Assembly: GCA_024500155.1 (NCBI GenBank)
Contig: CM044877.1
Location: forward strand, 80,832,501 to 80,896,500
Reading direction: 5' to 3'
DNA from: Chenopodium formosanum
Taxonomy: Eukaryota > Streptophyta > Magnoliopsida > Caryophyllales > Amaranthaceae
DNA: 64,000 bases
In this document: piece by piece, positions 48,539 to 60,300 of the stretch
Position numbering within the stretch: the first letter of the stretch is position 1
How the letters are laid out: every line of letters begins with the position of its first letter
Program-made: the position numbers and the translations under genes
Notes under the pieces: model-generated
Seen by the model: the letters and a program-made list of their open reading frames with translations, nothing else
Databases searched by the model: none
Told to the model about the DNA's origin: nothing

Positions 48539-49481
48539 TATTGGTCATTTTGCATACTCAATATTATATCTAAATTTATGCCCGCCTAGCATCCACATGA
48601 GTACCCAGCACTCACTAATCCCTATCTCAAATCCACCTCATAATTAATACTTGTATGTGTCTGTTAAAATTTCGTATAATTAATATTATAAAAGATGAAA
48701 CTCCAATTATATTGTTGAAATTAATTTTTCTTATTTTACGCGGATATAAGACAATTTTAAGCCTTGATATATTATGTTATTAAAAAAATTCAAGTAGAGG
48801 GGTAATGGCGAATTTAAGGCGGACCGGATACAACTTAAAATCCATTCCCGCTCCACCACTCATGGCGCCCTGGTGGGTATAATTTTCACCCTATCCACAT
48901 CCCTGCACCTGCTTACCTCACCGCCCGCCAAATTTAGACCCATATATGGATGGGGATGAGACGGGTCTACTCCTATTTAACCCGCCCCATTGACATCACT
49001 AAATACATGCTCTCTTAAAATTTCAAAATAATAAAATAGAATAGAGGTGACTATGGCGTAGATTGGATCGGATGGGATGAATTTGTTTTCAAAGTTGATC
49101 ATGAGTTAGATTGGATCAGATGGGAATCATGGGATGAACCATTCCTAATTTTATTTTATTACTCTCTCTATTTTTTCTAAAGAGTTACCGTACACTTTCA
49201 TTTTTGGCAAACATTATTATAATACTATTTCTTTCCTCACATGATTCCCTTTTAAACCCACTAGTGCTAGCTTCTTTATTACTTTATCTATATTAATTTT
49301 TTTTATCTCTCATATATTTTACTTTTCAATAAAATATTAACTTGATCTACTATTTTATTCTATAATTTTTTAATTTATTAACAACCCCACTTATCTCTTA
49401 CTTCATATTTGGTCAAAGTGTGTAACACACAAAAAAAACGGAGGGATTTTATATTTATCTCTCACTTAACTTTGGGTCATA

Positions 49482-49675
49482 AGGTCATGTTAACATTTAC
49501 TTAATTTCAGTTCAGCTCTAATCAGTCCAGTTCAATTCAGTTCAGTTCAACTCCAATCAGTTCAGTTCAGTTCATCTCTTAATTTTCCTCTCTCATAAAA
49601 TATTCAGTTCAGTTTAGTTCAGCTCCAATCAGTTTAGTTCAGTTTAGCTTAGTTCAGTAAATGTGAACATGTCAT
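49482..49675. mobile_element. TTCAG-rich MITE, copy 4
   Basis: Same internal order as copy 1 (cagctctaatcag, ttcagttcag, ctctcataaaatattcag, agctccaatcag), with inverted ends near 'gtcatgttaacattt' and 'aaatgtgaacatgtcat'. Confidence 0.68.
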
Positions 49676-50453
49676 AAGTCAAGAGATTTGAGGAAAAATT
49701 TCAGATAGAGATAAATGAGGTAATAACTACCAAGTAAATTTGCATTTAATTTGACTGGATGTCTTAAAGATAGAATTATTACCACTTGACTCATTATGAA
49801 ATACTGTATTTGAGAAAGCAGCAAGTAACCAAAAATCCATGTATATACAGAGTAGTTGATTTATACTCATACAAGTACTATATTATGTACTATTCCAAAA
49901 AAAAAGTACTATTTTATGTTTTTTCTTAAAAGACAAGGGTAAGATAAAGATAAATACTCCGTATGTAGTAATCCGTATCCTGTATGAGCAACCCTAGCAA
50001 CGTACGAGATTGTATTATTGTAGGGACTAGGGAGTCCCATATTAAAAATATTGCAGCAGCAGTACTGATCTGAATTTTTCACGCATGCACATCGTCAGAT
50101 TTTGTGACCCAAATTTGCAAGTTAGGAAAAGTATTTATTCCAAGTAGTTATAAAAATCCAACAAAAAAACAAACCAAAGAATGAATAGGTCCATTCAATG
50201 GGCTTAATGAGTCAAACCTAAATGCCTTGTACGTTATTGGTCAACATTGTCAAACCAACGGTGTTCTCTTACCAACTTGCATGCATATATATAAGATAAC
50301 GCCTCTTAACATGAAAAATTCATCTACAACCTCACATTTCTTCTTCTCTTATCACAACATACAAGAGACCCAATTTCATAAAAATATTTTCATACTAAAT
50401 CATTCATCTCTTATACACACTACTCCTCCAAATTCGTTCTTAAATACATGTTT

Positions 50454-51788
50454 ATGGCTACATTGCAATCTTCATCAATATTGGCTTTGGGGTCTGTTTT
50501 TAGATCAGACCATGTTACACATTCTTTAATTCGTTCTGTGGCTCCTAGCCTTCAAATTAGATCTGCCTTATCAATCCCTAAGTTACCGAACAGTAAGGTT
50601 TTAAAAGAGTTGTCCTTGAAAAATACCACCTTCTTAAAGAAAAACACAAAAATAAATCTACCATTGGAGAACACAACTAGTCCTCAAGACGAAGTTAGTC
50701 ATGAGGATAGTGCAACGTTGGAAACCGTTAAGTTACATGTAATTTTGGAGGCTGTATTAGATAGGATAGAGATGCACCAAAATATAGGTGACCAACGTGA
50801 TAATTGGAACACCTTGTTGTTAAACTCCCTCAACATGATCACCCTAACCGCGGCCACCATGGCCGGCATGGCAGGGTTCTCCGGTGAGCCTATCTTAGGG
50901 TTAAACGTAGCTTCAACCCTACTCTTTGCCGCGGGCACTGGCATTCTTTTGATAATGAACAAGATACAACCTTCCCAACTAGTAGAGGAGCAAAGGAACG
51001 CGGTGAGGTTGCTTAAGCAGCTTCGAACCAAGATCCAAACCATTCTTTCTCTTCAATCACCAACTCATGAAGACGTGGAGGAGGCCATGGAGAAGGTGTT
51101 AGCCTTGGATAGAGCATACCCTCTTCCTCTTCTAGGCGCGATGCTAGAGAAGTTCCCCAACACATTCAAGCCAGCCATGTGGTGGCCTTCAAAGAAAGTC
51201 ATGACTCAAGAAAATGGCAATGATAGTAGTACAAAACAAAACTTGTTTGACAACAAAGAAGGAATAGTGAACAATGGATGGACAAAGGAGTTGGAGGAGG
51301 AAATGAAAGTAATTGCTGGAGTTATAGATAAGAGGGATACCGAAGATTATGTTAGACTAGGAAGCAAAGCATTGAAGTTTAACAAAACCCTAGCCATGTC
51401 CGGCCCAATCCTGATGGGGATAGCCACCATAGGGTCAGCTTTCGCGGGGCATGGTGGCCCTTGGGGTGGACTTGTGGCGGGTGTTGCAGGGTCCTTAGCT
51501 AGTGTGGTGAACTCCATAGAGCATGGTGGACAAGTAGGGATGGTATATGAGATGTATAGGAACTGTGCTGGAACTTTTAACCTGTTAGAAGAGAAAATTG
51601 AGTCCACTTTACAAGAGACAGATCTAGGAAAAAGAGAAAATGGTGAGTTGTTCGAGTTGAAGGTGGCTTTGCATTTGGGGAGGAGCTTGTCTGAGCTTAG
51701 AGATTTCGCGGCAGCTACAAGCTCCTCCGGTTCATGTTCAAGCGAGTTAGGGAGTCCCAAAGGTGAATTCGCTAGCAAGCTCATTTAA
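50454..51788 (+). CDS. At4g22030-like protein, diverged copy D (444 aa)
   Basis: A single exon. The frame opens at ATG 50448, but the second ATG at 50454 gives MATLQSSS..., which lines up with the MISLQKSS/MVALQTST starts of the other copies, so it is preferred. The family landmarks are present: Ser-rich transit-like N-terminus, 'LHVILEAVLDRIEMHQNIGDQRDNW', 'AGTGILLIMNKIQPSQLVEEQRNAVRL', 'ALDRAYPLPLLGAMLEKFP', 'GHGGPWGGLVAGVAGS', 'EHGGQVGMVYEMYRNCAG' and 'LHLGRSLSELRDFA'. The C-terminal tail is longer (SSSGSCSSELGSPKG) than in the other copies. It is the most diverged member in this window. Transcription likely uses TATATATAAG at 50286-50295. Confidence 0.88.
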   Translation: MATLQSSSILALGSVFRSDHVTHSLIRSVAPSLQIRSALSIPKLPNSKVLKELSLKNTTFLKKNTKINLPLENTTSPQDEVSHEDSATLETVKLHVILEAVLDRIEMHQNIGDQRDNWNTLLLNSLNMITLTAATMAGMAGFSGEPILGLNVASTLLFAAGTGILLIMNKIQPSQLVEEQRNAVRLLKQLRTKIQTILSLQSPTHEDVEEAMEKVLALDRAYPLPLLGAMLEKFPNTFKPAMWWPSKKVMTQENGNDSSTKQNLFDNKEGIVNNGWTKELEEEMKVIAGVIDKRDTEDYVRLGSKALKFNKTLAMSGPILMGIATIGSAFAGHGGPWGGLVAGVAGSLASVVNSIEHGGQVGMVYEMYRNCAGTFNLLEEKIESTLQETDLGKRENGELFELKVALHLGRSLSELRDFAAATSSSGSCSSELGSPKGEFASKLI

Positions 51789-52078
51789 ATTTCTATTGCA
51801 GTTTAATTAACTGTGTATATATATAGCTAGCTACACAGCATAGTTTGATGATCATGTAGTGTATAGAGAACTAGTTGATCAAGTGTTTAGCTAGCTTAGA
51901 TAGGATCGATATTTATTTATTCTTTCATTGATTCATTAAGTTACATTGTACACTATTGTATAGGCTGTACAATGAACTTTTACCAACTTTGTTTTACTTG
52001 GTAAAACATCAAAATTAATTTTTAGTTCATTCTTTGAATAATCTTGTAAGCTACAAAGGTTTAAATTATAAGCATTGC

Positions 52079-52110
<32 letters not shown>

Positions 52111-53902
52111 ATTCTTTGATTTTAATACATTTTTTTTCTTGTGTAAAGTGTAATGTATACTGCATATGAAGTATGATTAAGTATTTATAATTATACAGAA
52201 TAATAGAGGCCATAACTTATAATTACTTAATAATAAATACTTGTACAGTATAAAAGGAAGCTTGACAGTATTATTTTGTACAAGTAATTTATAAGAAAAT
52301 TGCACCTTTTGTTAAGCTTGCATGTTAGCGTGAAAAGTGTAGTAACAAATACTGTATTATTGATTTAAAACATCTTAAAATATTGGAATATGTCATTGTC
52401 ACTTTGAAGGGCTTAAAACAATGACAGGGAAATAAAGGAATGATTAAATGATTAAAATATAATGGACCCCCAAATAAGTTAAAAGTTTAGAATTTGACTA
52501 ATGATATGAGATATGATTTGCAAAATCTTGATTTTTGTTTAGTTGTTTTGCCACCTAAATGTTTGTACTCCGTAATATTGAAGTAAGGAGTGTATGACTC
52601 TAAGGACTACACATCTCATATACTTAACTGGTGAAATTTTGATCATGGAGTATATTTAACGGAGTCCACCATTAAATAAAAGAATTACAACCAACAAAAT
52701 TCAACACTTTGCAAATCCAATTACATCGATCTAGGAGCGAGGGAGCTCGATCCAAAATTAATAGAGAGTATATAAACATATTCCTAAGCCTGTAATCAAA
52801 AGCCTTTGAGTAAGTCTTTTAACATGATATTAGAGTAAACATGACACAAAGACAAAGGTTTAAATCTTAGGTCATCCACGTCACCTTTCAAAGTGGAATA
52901 TATTTGATTTTGCGCTGGGTATGAATAGCCCCAAAGCCGCTTCCTCATACACTTGCTTCAAACTCAACGACTCTCGTGTGATCGAGAGGACGTAATAGAA
53001 TTTATATTAACATATTTCTAGGCCTCAATTGTTAGCTTAAGCTTTAAAATAATATTACCTTAATTGGCCTCCCACATCTAAAAAAGTCTAGCATGCACAT
53101 TGTTGTCTCCTAAATTGTTTTAATTAATTGTGTTAATATAATGAAAATTGATCAAGAATCCTTATAGCTTAATATAATTATGTTCAAATTCCTTGTCATT
53201 TTTATTAAAGATAAGGTAAAAGCCTACATCAATCAGGAGATTGAGAGGAGAAATTCTTTTTAAAATGAGCTTGGTGAGAATTTAAGGGAGTCGTTAATAG
53301 ATAATTGTTACATGGTATCGCGGGTGGGCCAAATGTGTTGGCTAAAGGGTGGTGTTAAGCCATCAACCTTTATATGTTTAATGTGGCACTTTTCCATTAG
53401 TTGAATGACTTGAATCTTGAATCTTGCATCAAGTTACATGGCATTCTATATGCTCATGCTACTAAAGCACTACCATGTATGTAGGGGCATGTACGTCAAA
53501 TCTATAGACCTAAAGAAGTAAAGAACAGTTCAAAGTGCATGTTCTAAATTTTACTACGGAGTACATTAACATTGAACAAACCACATCCCTATAATTCTAC
53601 AAAGATTATAATCCGTAATAGTTGAATATTAGATCATGAAAAAGTCTTTACACTTTACCCTAGAATTTAGTTTTGACGACCAAGTCAATAATTGATTTTA
53701 TATTAAACTAGTCAAGATCCTCATATTTGACTAAGCTTCATTCCTATTTTTTATAGTTTTGTTCATTAGTTAGTTGTATAAATAATTAACAACCCCAACT
53801 AATTAATCTTCGATCATATTCGCCATTCATCAACAAATTAAACACCCAAAAAAAACACAGAGAAAACCAAGATTAGTATTCAATTTAAAGATCTTTTTAA
53901 AC
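51789..53902. other. Intergenic region between copies D and B
   Basis: Contains a (TAA)n microsatellite (52079-52109) and AT-rich DNA. Two similar blocks ('aacatattcctaagcctgtaatcaaaagccttt' near 52777 and 'aacatatttctaggcctcaattgttagctta' near 53008) suggest remnants of a repeat. A TATA box (TATAAATA, 53777-53784) belongs to the truncated copy at 53903. Confidence 0.5.
52079..52109. repeat. (TAA)n microsatellite
   Basis: About ten uninterrupted TAA units downstream of copy D. Confidence 0.9.
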
Positions 53903-54057
53903 ATGATTTCTTTACAAACATCCTCAAAAACTTTTGTTACATCAAACAAATTCACCATAAAAAGTGCAATTATTGGTCCTAAATACCTTAAATACCCAAA
54001 AATAACAGTCCCAAAACTACCAAATCAAGCTCAAAAACAAATATTCAACAAAACAAA
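53903..54057 (+). pseudogene. 5' remnant of an At4g22030-like gene (copy B')
   Basis: ATG 53903 opens MISLQTSSKTFVTSNKFTIK..., then 'KYLKYPKITVPKLPNQAQKQ', the family's N-terminal 45-50 residues. Its promoter (TATAAATA at 53777, then 'attaacaacccc') matches that of the copy at 61757 (TATAAATA at 61588, then 'acaacccc'). Near 54057 homology to the family stops. The next bases ('attttgaccaagttttcccttc' onward) are instead the promoter of copy A, so the frame runs on into promoter DNA and ends at 54142. The rest of this paralogue is gone. Confidence 0.8.
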
Positions 54058-54209
54058 CATTTTGACCAAGTTTTCCCTTCTTTTTGTTTTTTTTGGCCTT
54101 TCCTTAGATCTGCCTTTGAACCACAAGTATTTATATATATAATCAACAACACCAACCACACCATATTATTCAACAAACACAAGTTTCAACTCAAGATCTT
54201 CAAAACAAC

Positions 54210-55481
54210 ATGATTTCCTTACAAAAATCCTCAACTCTTTCGTTATTTTCGTTAAACTCGGTTTCTTCAAACAAATCGATAATCACAAGTTCAATTAGTG
54301 GTTCAAAATACTTAAGGTACCCCAAAATTACAGTCCCAAAACTACCAAATCATGCCCAAAAACAGCACCTTATTGAACAACTTGATAAGCTTACAACAAA
54401 CCTTCCTTTAAGAGAAGCAAAACCAATTAGTACCACGAAAACCACGAAAAACACGAAAGAAGCCATCAAATTACATACAATCTTAGAAGCTGTTAATGAT
54501 AGGATTGAAATGCATCAAAACATCGGTAACCAACGTGAGAATTGGAACTCATTGCTGTTAAACTCGGTTAACATGATCACCTTAACCGCGGTTACAATGG
54601 CCGGTCTAGCCGAGGCTAGTGGGCCTAATGGGTTAGGGTTAAAGGTGTCTTCAGCCTTACTCTTTGCTGCAGGCACCGGTATCCTTTTAATAATGAACAA
54701 GATTCAACCTTCTCAGTTGGTAGAAGAGCAAAGAAACGCGGTAAGGTTGTTCAAGAGGCTTCAAAATAACATCCAAACTACTCTTTCTATTCGATCACCA
54801 ACTCAGGAAGACGTCGAGGAGGCCATGGAGAGGGTGTTAGCCTTGGATAGAGCGTACCCATTGCCTCTCCTAGGCGCCATGCTCGATAAGTACCCCGAGA
54901 GTTTAGAGCCAGCTGTATGGTGGCCGTCTAAGAAACAATCAACTTCATCACTAAAACATAATTCTTCCAAAGGTAATGATGAGCATAATGGATGGACTAG
55001 GGAATTGGAGGATGATATACGAGAAATCGTAGGCGTGACAAAGAGCAAGGATGTTGAGGATTATGTTAGGTTAGGTAACAAGGCGTTGAAGTTGAGTAAA
55101 ATGTTAGCTGTCTCGGGTCCACTTTTGAGCGGTGTTGCAGCCGTGGGATCTGCTTGTTTAGGCCATGGTGGACCGTGGGGAGGGATCGTGGCGGGTGTAG
55201 CGGGGTCTATGGCTGTTGCAGTGAATACTATTGAGCATGGTGGGCAAGTAGGAATGGTGTTTGAGATGTACAGAAATTGTGCTGGTTTTTTTAAGCTCTT
55301 GGAAGAGACTGTAGAGTCTACCTTAGAAGAAGGGGACTTGCAAAAGAGAGAAAATGCTGAAGTTTTCGAGTTGAAGATGGCTTTGCATTTAGGTCGGAGC
55401 TTGTCTGAACTCAGGGAATTCGCCGGTAAATCAAGAACAAATGGAGCTTCTGTTGATGAGTTTGCTAGCAAGCTCTTCTAG
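54210..55481 (+). CDS. At4g22030-like protein, copy B (423 aa), near-identical to copy A
   Basis: A single exon. Compared with copy A (minus strand, 40834-42105) the proteins differ at only two residues, both within the last 20 (Asp/Gly in FA-KSRTNG and Gly/Ala just after). DNA identity extends upstream to about 54058, including the TATA region (about 54128-54142), but stops at the 3' end of the coding region: the 3' flanks are unrelated. The structure is as described for copy A. It lies 150 bp behind the start-proximal remnant of another copy. Intact frame and promoter suggest it can be expressed. Confidence 0.9.
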   Translation: MISLQKSSTLSLFSLNSVSSNKSIITSSISGSKYLRYPKITVPKLPNHAQKQHLIEQLDKLTTNLPLREAKPISTTKTTKNTKEAIKLHTILEAVNDRIEMHQNIGNQRENWNSLLLNSVNMITLTAVTMAGLAEASGPNGLGLKVSSALLFAAGTGILLIMNKIQPSQLVEEQRNAVRLFKRLQNNIQTTLSIRSPTQEDVEEAMERVLALDRAYPLPLLGAMLDKYPESLEPAVWWPSKKQSTSSLKHNSSKGNDEHNGWTRELEDDIREIVGVTKSKDVEDYVRLGNKALKLSKMLAVSGPLLSGVAAVGSACLGHGGPWGGIVAGVAGSMAVAVNTIEHGGQVGMVFEMYRNCAGFFKLLEETVESTLEEGDLQKRENAEVFELKMALHLGRSLSELREFAGKSRTNGASVDEFASKLF

Positions 55482-56631
55482 TCTTTCTAGTCACCATGCA
55501 TGCATGCACATATATAGCTAGTAGCCTAGTAGTAAAATTGTAATTAAGAATTAATTCTTTCATTCTTTTATTTGTAAAATGGTCAAATTGAAATTGTAAA
55601 TTAACATGACATTCTAAATCACTTCTACAGAATTAGATGCAAAGATTTTAGCCATCACACTTTAATTTTAAATGTTGAATTTGCACGTAGATGCATGTGA
55701 TTATGTGGATGCTAGTGTAAAAGTGTATTCCACAAAAAGACTCTTTAGGAGCAGCAAAATTGCACAATCAAATTTGTAATTTGAAACCATGTTGCATTAT
55801 TGTTACGAGAAGCCAATAATTGAATCTACAATTAAACTAAAACAAACGTTGGTTGTTTGATTTTGTTATTGGAAATTCTGTATAAAGTCTCAGAATGTAA
55901 ATGCACATACACATATATTTGGGAGCTATTCCATAATATATACTCCTCCGATTTATAATAATTGTAATACTTTAACCAACACCTATGTCAATGCATAACT
56001 TTAACCATTAATATTTCTAATTACGTAGTACTCCGTATATATTATCAAGAAATATAAAAGTTTGATCTAATGAAAATGTACAGAAAGATTAATCCAAAAA
56101 TGCTTTACACGGTCTATTAGTAAATAAAAGTAGAGTCAAATTAAGTGTTGCGATTATCACAAAACAACGGGAGTATTAAAAAAAATAAAAATAAAAAATA
56201 AAAACTTCCTTTGTAATTCGTACTTGCAATGTATATATTTATTGAAAAACATAGTCATATATTGATCAAATTTTGTTAGATCCATCTTAGTGTATACTTT
56301 ATTAAAATTAATTTAGTACTTAGTAGTAATCCTAAAATTATTGAGGATGATTGTGTCATAATATTTTGAAATGTTAAGATTATTTACATTGATTATCATT
56401 AATCAAATAATCGTCAAGCTAGGCTAGTCTCGAGCTGAGTAAGTTTGACTCGAATTTGGCCTGGTGTTGTTCGAGATCTTAATGAGCCACGCGTTGTAGC
56501 TATAATTGGCTTGGCTCACAAGTAATGTGAAGAAGAGAGACAACTAGGCTAATTAGACTAATTAGTTTTCTACTAGTACGTACTGTTACAAGTTATGAAA
56601 ATTACGAAATTATATATAGTAGTAGTTATTA
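55482..56631. other. Intergenic region downstream of copy B
   Basis: Contains the 3' flank of copy B, one Stowaway MITE (55943-56173) and AT-rich DNA. No gene recognised. Confidence 0.6.
55943..56173. mobile_element. Stowaway-like MITE (231 bp)
   Basis: TA on both sides (55941-55942, 56174-56175). Ends CTCCTCCGATTTATAATAAT and '...gcgattatcacaaaacaacgggag' are imperfect inverted repeats. The inside is AT-rich, without coding sequence. Confidence 0.78.
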
Positions 56632-57610
56632 GGGAGGTGAAAACCAACCCAAACTGGTGAATCCGAACCGTTCAGAGTTGTTCCGAAAAAGAACCGAATC
56701 GCTAAGAATCTGTTATTTTAAAACCGTAAACCGACCGGCCTGATTTTTTAAAACCTGAAATCGAACCGATCCGAATGTTTGAGAACCGTTGTTAATGAAC
56801 TTTACCCATTATCAAGCCAAACTTATACAACCCGAAATCGAGAACAACCCGAACCGAGTACTTCTAAACCCGATAGCAACCCGACCCATTGTAAACCGAA
56901 ACCGTTTAATTAAACCCGGCAAAAACCTGATAAACCCAAATCGTTTAGAACCTGTAACTGGTTAAGATTGAACCATTTATAACCTGTAATAAGTTATGAC
57001 CGAACCGTTTACAACCCGTAACCGGTTATAATCGAACCGTTTATAATCCGTAAGTCCGTAACCCGTTATGACAGTAGAGCTTTTTTTTTCTTTTTTTTTT
57101 GGGTATATTTTATCAATAGTGAAACAAAAGGGTTTAATTTGAATTACAAAGTGTTTATATTGAAAAAGTTTGGAATTTTGATGTCATTGAAACTTTTATG
57201 CTAAAATATTATCGTCCTCTAACGAGTAATGGCTTATGGAACACAATATTGTATTAAAAAAATAAAAATCTAAATCAAAAGCTAATTCTAGATTTGTTAT
57301 TATTATTTTATCCTGAAAATCAATATTTAAAAAAGGGACATAAATCTAAACAACTAATTAATACTCTGTATGATCTACTGGAATAACTAATTAAAGAATA
57401 TTGAGGATATACTAGAAGATATACGTTAACGAAACCCGTTTAAAATTGGCAAAACCAGTTGTCAAACCGACTGAGTTCAACTCGAACCGATTCTGACCTG
57501 AACCGATTACAACCCGGCCCAAGTAGGACCCGATATGTGTTGACCATAAACCCGCTTTAAATTGACAAATCTCGTTTTTAAACCGACCGAATTTAACCCG
57601 AACCGATCAT

Positions 57611-60300
57611 TAGAGCTGTCAAAAGTTGACTTGACCCGAAATACCGACTTAAACCTGATTATTAACCGACCCATTTGAGCACGAAAAAATGGTGACTTAA
57701 ACCTGACCTGGCCCGACCTGAAAGTCTGAAACCAACCCTAGACTTGAGTTGACCCGAGTATGTGAGACCCGAACCTAAACATAAACTGACCTGGAGATGA
57801 CCCGACCCGAATGTAACCCGTAAATTATTGACCTGAATCGAACCCGACTTGAACCAAAATTGACCCAAACCCGTTTTAACCCGTCAAAACCCAAATTTAA
57901 CCTAACTTGTTACTAACCTGACCTGAATTCAACCTGACCCAAATTTAACCCAACCGACTTGTTATTGAATCGACCCGAATTATTATTGACCTGACCCAAA
58001 TTCAAACCGACTTGTTATTGAATCGACCCGAATTTTACTAGGCATATTACTAACCCGACCCAAAAGTTCAACCCGATCTGTTATTAACCCGACTCAAAAT
58101 CAACACGACTTGTTATTGACCCGACCTAAATTCAACCCAAATTGTTCCTGACCTGATTTCAAATCACGTTAAATGTAATTTAGACCACCTTATTATTGTT
58201 GATCAAAGCATTTTGTCTAGAGAGACAAAGTCGATCCAGGCCAGCAAAAGAAAGGAGCATCATCCTCAAATTTAAGAGTTAAATATAGTATATATTTGTT
58301 GTATGGTCAAAGGAGATAATTATCTTCCTAAATTATAAACTATAGTTCCCTAATATATTTCCATATACATTATAGTAAAAGGAAATAATTATCTTGATAA
58401 AAATGATAATGATCTATTTATAGTTAGTTGAACCGAATATGACCTGACTTGAAAATGACTCGACCTGATTGTAACCTGGAAATTATTTACTTGAACATAA
58501 CCTGACTTGACTCCGAGAATGACCCAACTTGAAAATGACCCAACCTGATTATAACCGGTAAATTATTGACTTGAATCGAACCCGACTTGAACCCGAGAAT
58601 GACCCGACCTGATTATAACCCGCAAATTATTGACTTGAAGCGAACCTGACTCAAACCCGAGAATTACCCTAACCCGTTTTAACCCGTGAATACCCGAATT
58701 AAACCCGACCTATTGTTCACCCAACCCGAATGTAAACCGATCTGTTATTAACCCGACCCAAACCCGATAAGAAGTATGACCCGACTCAAGCATGACCTAA
58801 CCCAAACCCGACACGCATAGGTTAAGGAATTAATCTGAATTGACCCGACCCGAGTTGACCCGACCCACTCTTACCGACCCAAACTCGACTCGTTTACCCG
58901 AATTGACAGCTCTACCCGAAACCTCCAAATTTTCTCAAAAAACATGGATATATTATTAGCCTTCAATTTTGAAAATTTTTGACTTCTTTTCACCCCGAAA
59001 TAAAAATTACCGAAATTTTTACCATGGTCCCTAATACCGTCCGAGAGTCCCATTGGGTGGGTGGAACCATCCAATTTGCCTTTAAACGACCAATTTACCG
59101 GTTTACAACTTGCAACGATTTCATCAACTCAAGCCTACCACGAACATTTATGACAACAAATAATGATCATATATGGTTACAAACAGCATTAAATGACCCC
59201 GATATGTATCCCCTAGATTTTCAAGACTTTTCGATACCGGGGCCCGAATTCTCCAAAATTTCTCAAAAAGCGTGGATATTAGCCTTCAATTTTGAAATTT
59301 TTGACTTTTTTTCGCCTGTAAATAAAAATTGCCGAAATGTTTACCATGGTCCCTAATACCGTCCGAGAGTCCCATTGGGTGGGTGGAACCACCCAATTTG
59401 CCTTTAAACGACCAACTTACCAGTTTACAACTTGCACCGATTTTATTAACTCAAGCCTACCACGAACATTTATGACAAAAAATAATGATCATATATGGTT
59501 CCAAACGGTATTATATGACTCCGAGATATATCCCATAGAATTTCAAGACTTTTCTACACTGGGTCCCGAAACCTCCAAAATTTCTCATAAAGCGTGGATA
59601 TTATTAGCCTTCAATTTTGGAATTTTTTGACTTTTTTCGTCGTCCGGAAATAAAAATTACCGAATTGTTTACTATGGTTCCTAATACCCTCTAGGAGTCC
59701 AATTGGGTGTGTGGAACCATTCAATTTGCTTTTAAACGGCCAATTTACTTGTTTACAACTTGCACCGATTTACCGGTTTACAACGGCCAATTTAATTAAC
59801 TTGCATTGAACCCGACTTGAACCGAAATTGACCAAAACCCGTTTTAACCCGTCAAAATCCGAATTTAACCCGACTTATTACTGACCTGAATTCAACCTGA
59901 CTTGTTCCCAACCCGACCCGAATTTAACCTAAAATGTTACAAACCTGACCCGAAATCAACCCGACTTGTTATTGACCTGACCCAAATTCAACCCGACTTG
60001 TTATTGACCCGACCCAAATTTTACCATACCTATTACTAACCCAACCCAAAAATTCTACCTGATCTGTTACTAGCCCGACTCGAAATCAACACGACTTGTT
60101 ATTGACCCGACCTAAATTCAACCCGACCATTTATTAACCTAACCTAAACCCGATAAGAAGTATGACCCGACGTGACCCGACTCAAGCATGACCCAACTCA
60201 AACCCGACCCGCATAGGTTATGGAATTAATTTGAATTGACTTGACCCGGCCCATTCTTACCCGACCTAAACCCGACCCGTTCACCCGAATTGACAGCTCT
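57611..60300. mobile_element. Inner TIR element (2.69 kb) with 9-bp target-site-like duplication
   Basis: The left end TAGAGCTGTCAA (57611-57622) and the right end TTGACAGCTCT (60290-60300) are inverted. The flanks are ACCGATCAT (57602-57610) and ACCGATTAT (60301-60309), 8 of 9 bases equal. An extra copy of the right end sits inside at 58903-58914. The stretches 57836-58178 and 59806-60130, and 58730-58914 and 60129-60301, are diverged duplicates. So the interior looks like two related elements joined, with the spacer-like array between them. About 260 bp of unrelated DNA (58180-58440) interrupts the first half. No coding capacity. Confidence 0.6.
58914..59805 (-). repeat. Array of ~325-bp rDNA-spacer-like subrepeats inside the inner TIR element
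   Basis: The block 'acca/tatggt-cctaatacc' recurs at 59021, 59343 and 59671 (periods 322 and 328). The units are the reverse complement of the repeats next to the 25S fragment at 12256-13340: the same blocks appear in the same order, including 'gattgtatcccctag' for 'ggatacatc', 'gaatgatcatatatggtt', and 'gagtcccattgggtgggtgg' for the 'acccaccca--tggactc' block. Open frames at 58979-59356 and 59337-59630 are by-products; their translations resemble the minus-strand frame at 12930-13220, which shows the kinship. No 25S sequence is present here. Confidence 0.75.

Larger units (their letters stand above)
47773..50453. other. Intergenic region between divergent genes (PMP22 and paralogue 50454)
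   Basis: Holds the PMP22 promoter, a short Stowaway (48064), and two TTCAG-rich MITEs (48340 and 49482). The promoter of the paralogue has TATATATAAG at 50286-50295. No gene recognised. Confidence 0.6.

Noticed and set aside
51789..53400. Possible LTR remnants near 52777 and 53008 ('aacatatt-ct-agcct').
   Set aside because: The two blocks are short and diverged, without TG...CA ends or a primer binding site; too weak to annotate as an element.
58979..59630. Two overlapping plus-strand open frames with similar translations, and a similar minus-strand frame at 12930-13220, looking like a small protein family.
   Set aside because: They follow exactly the ~325-bp repeat unit in both places, have no promoter or family features, and are explained as chance open frames in spacer-like repeats.
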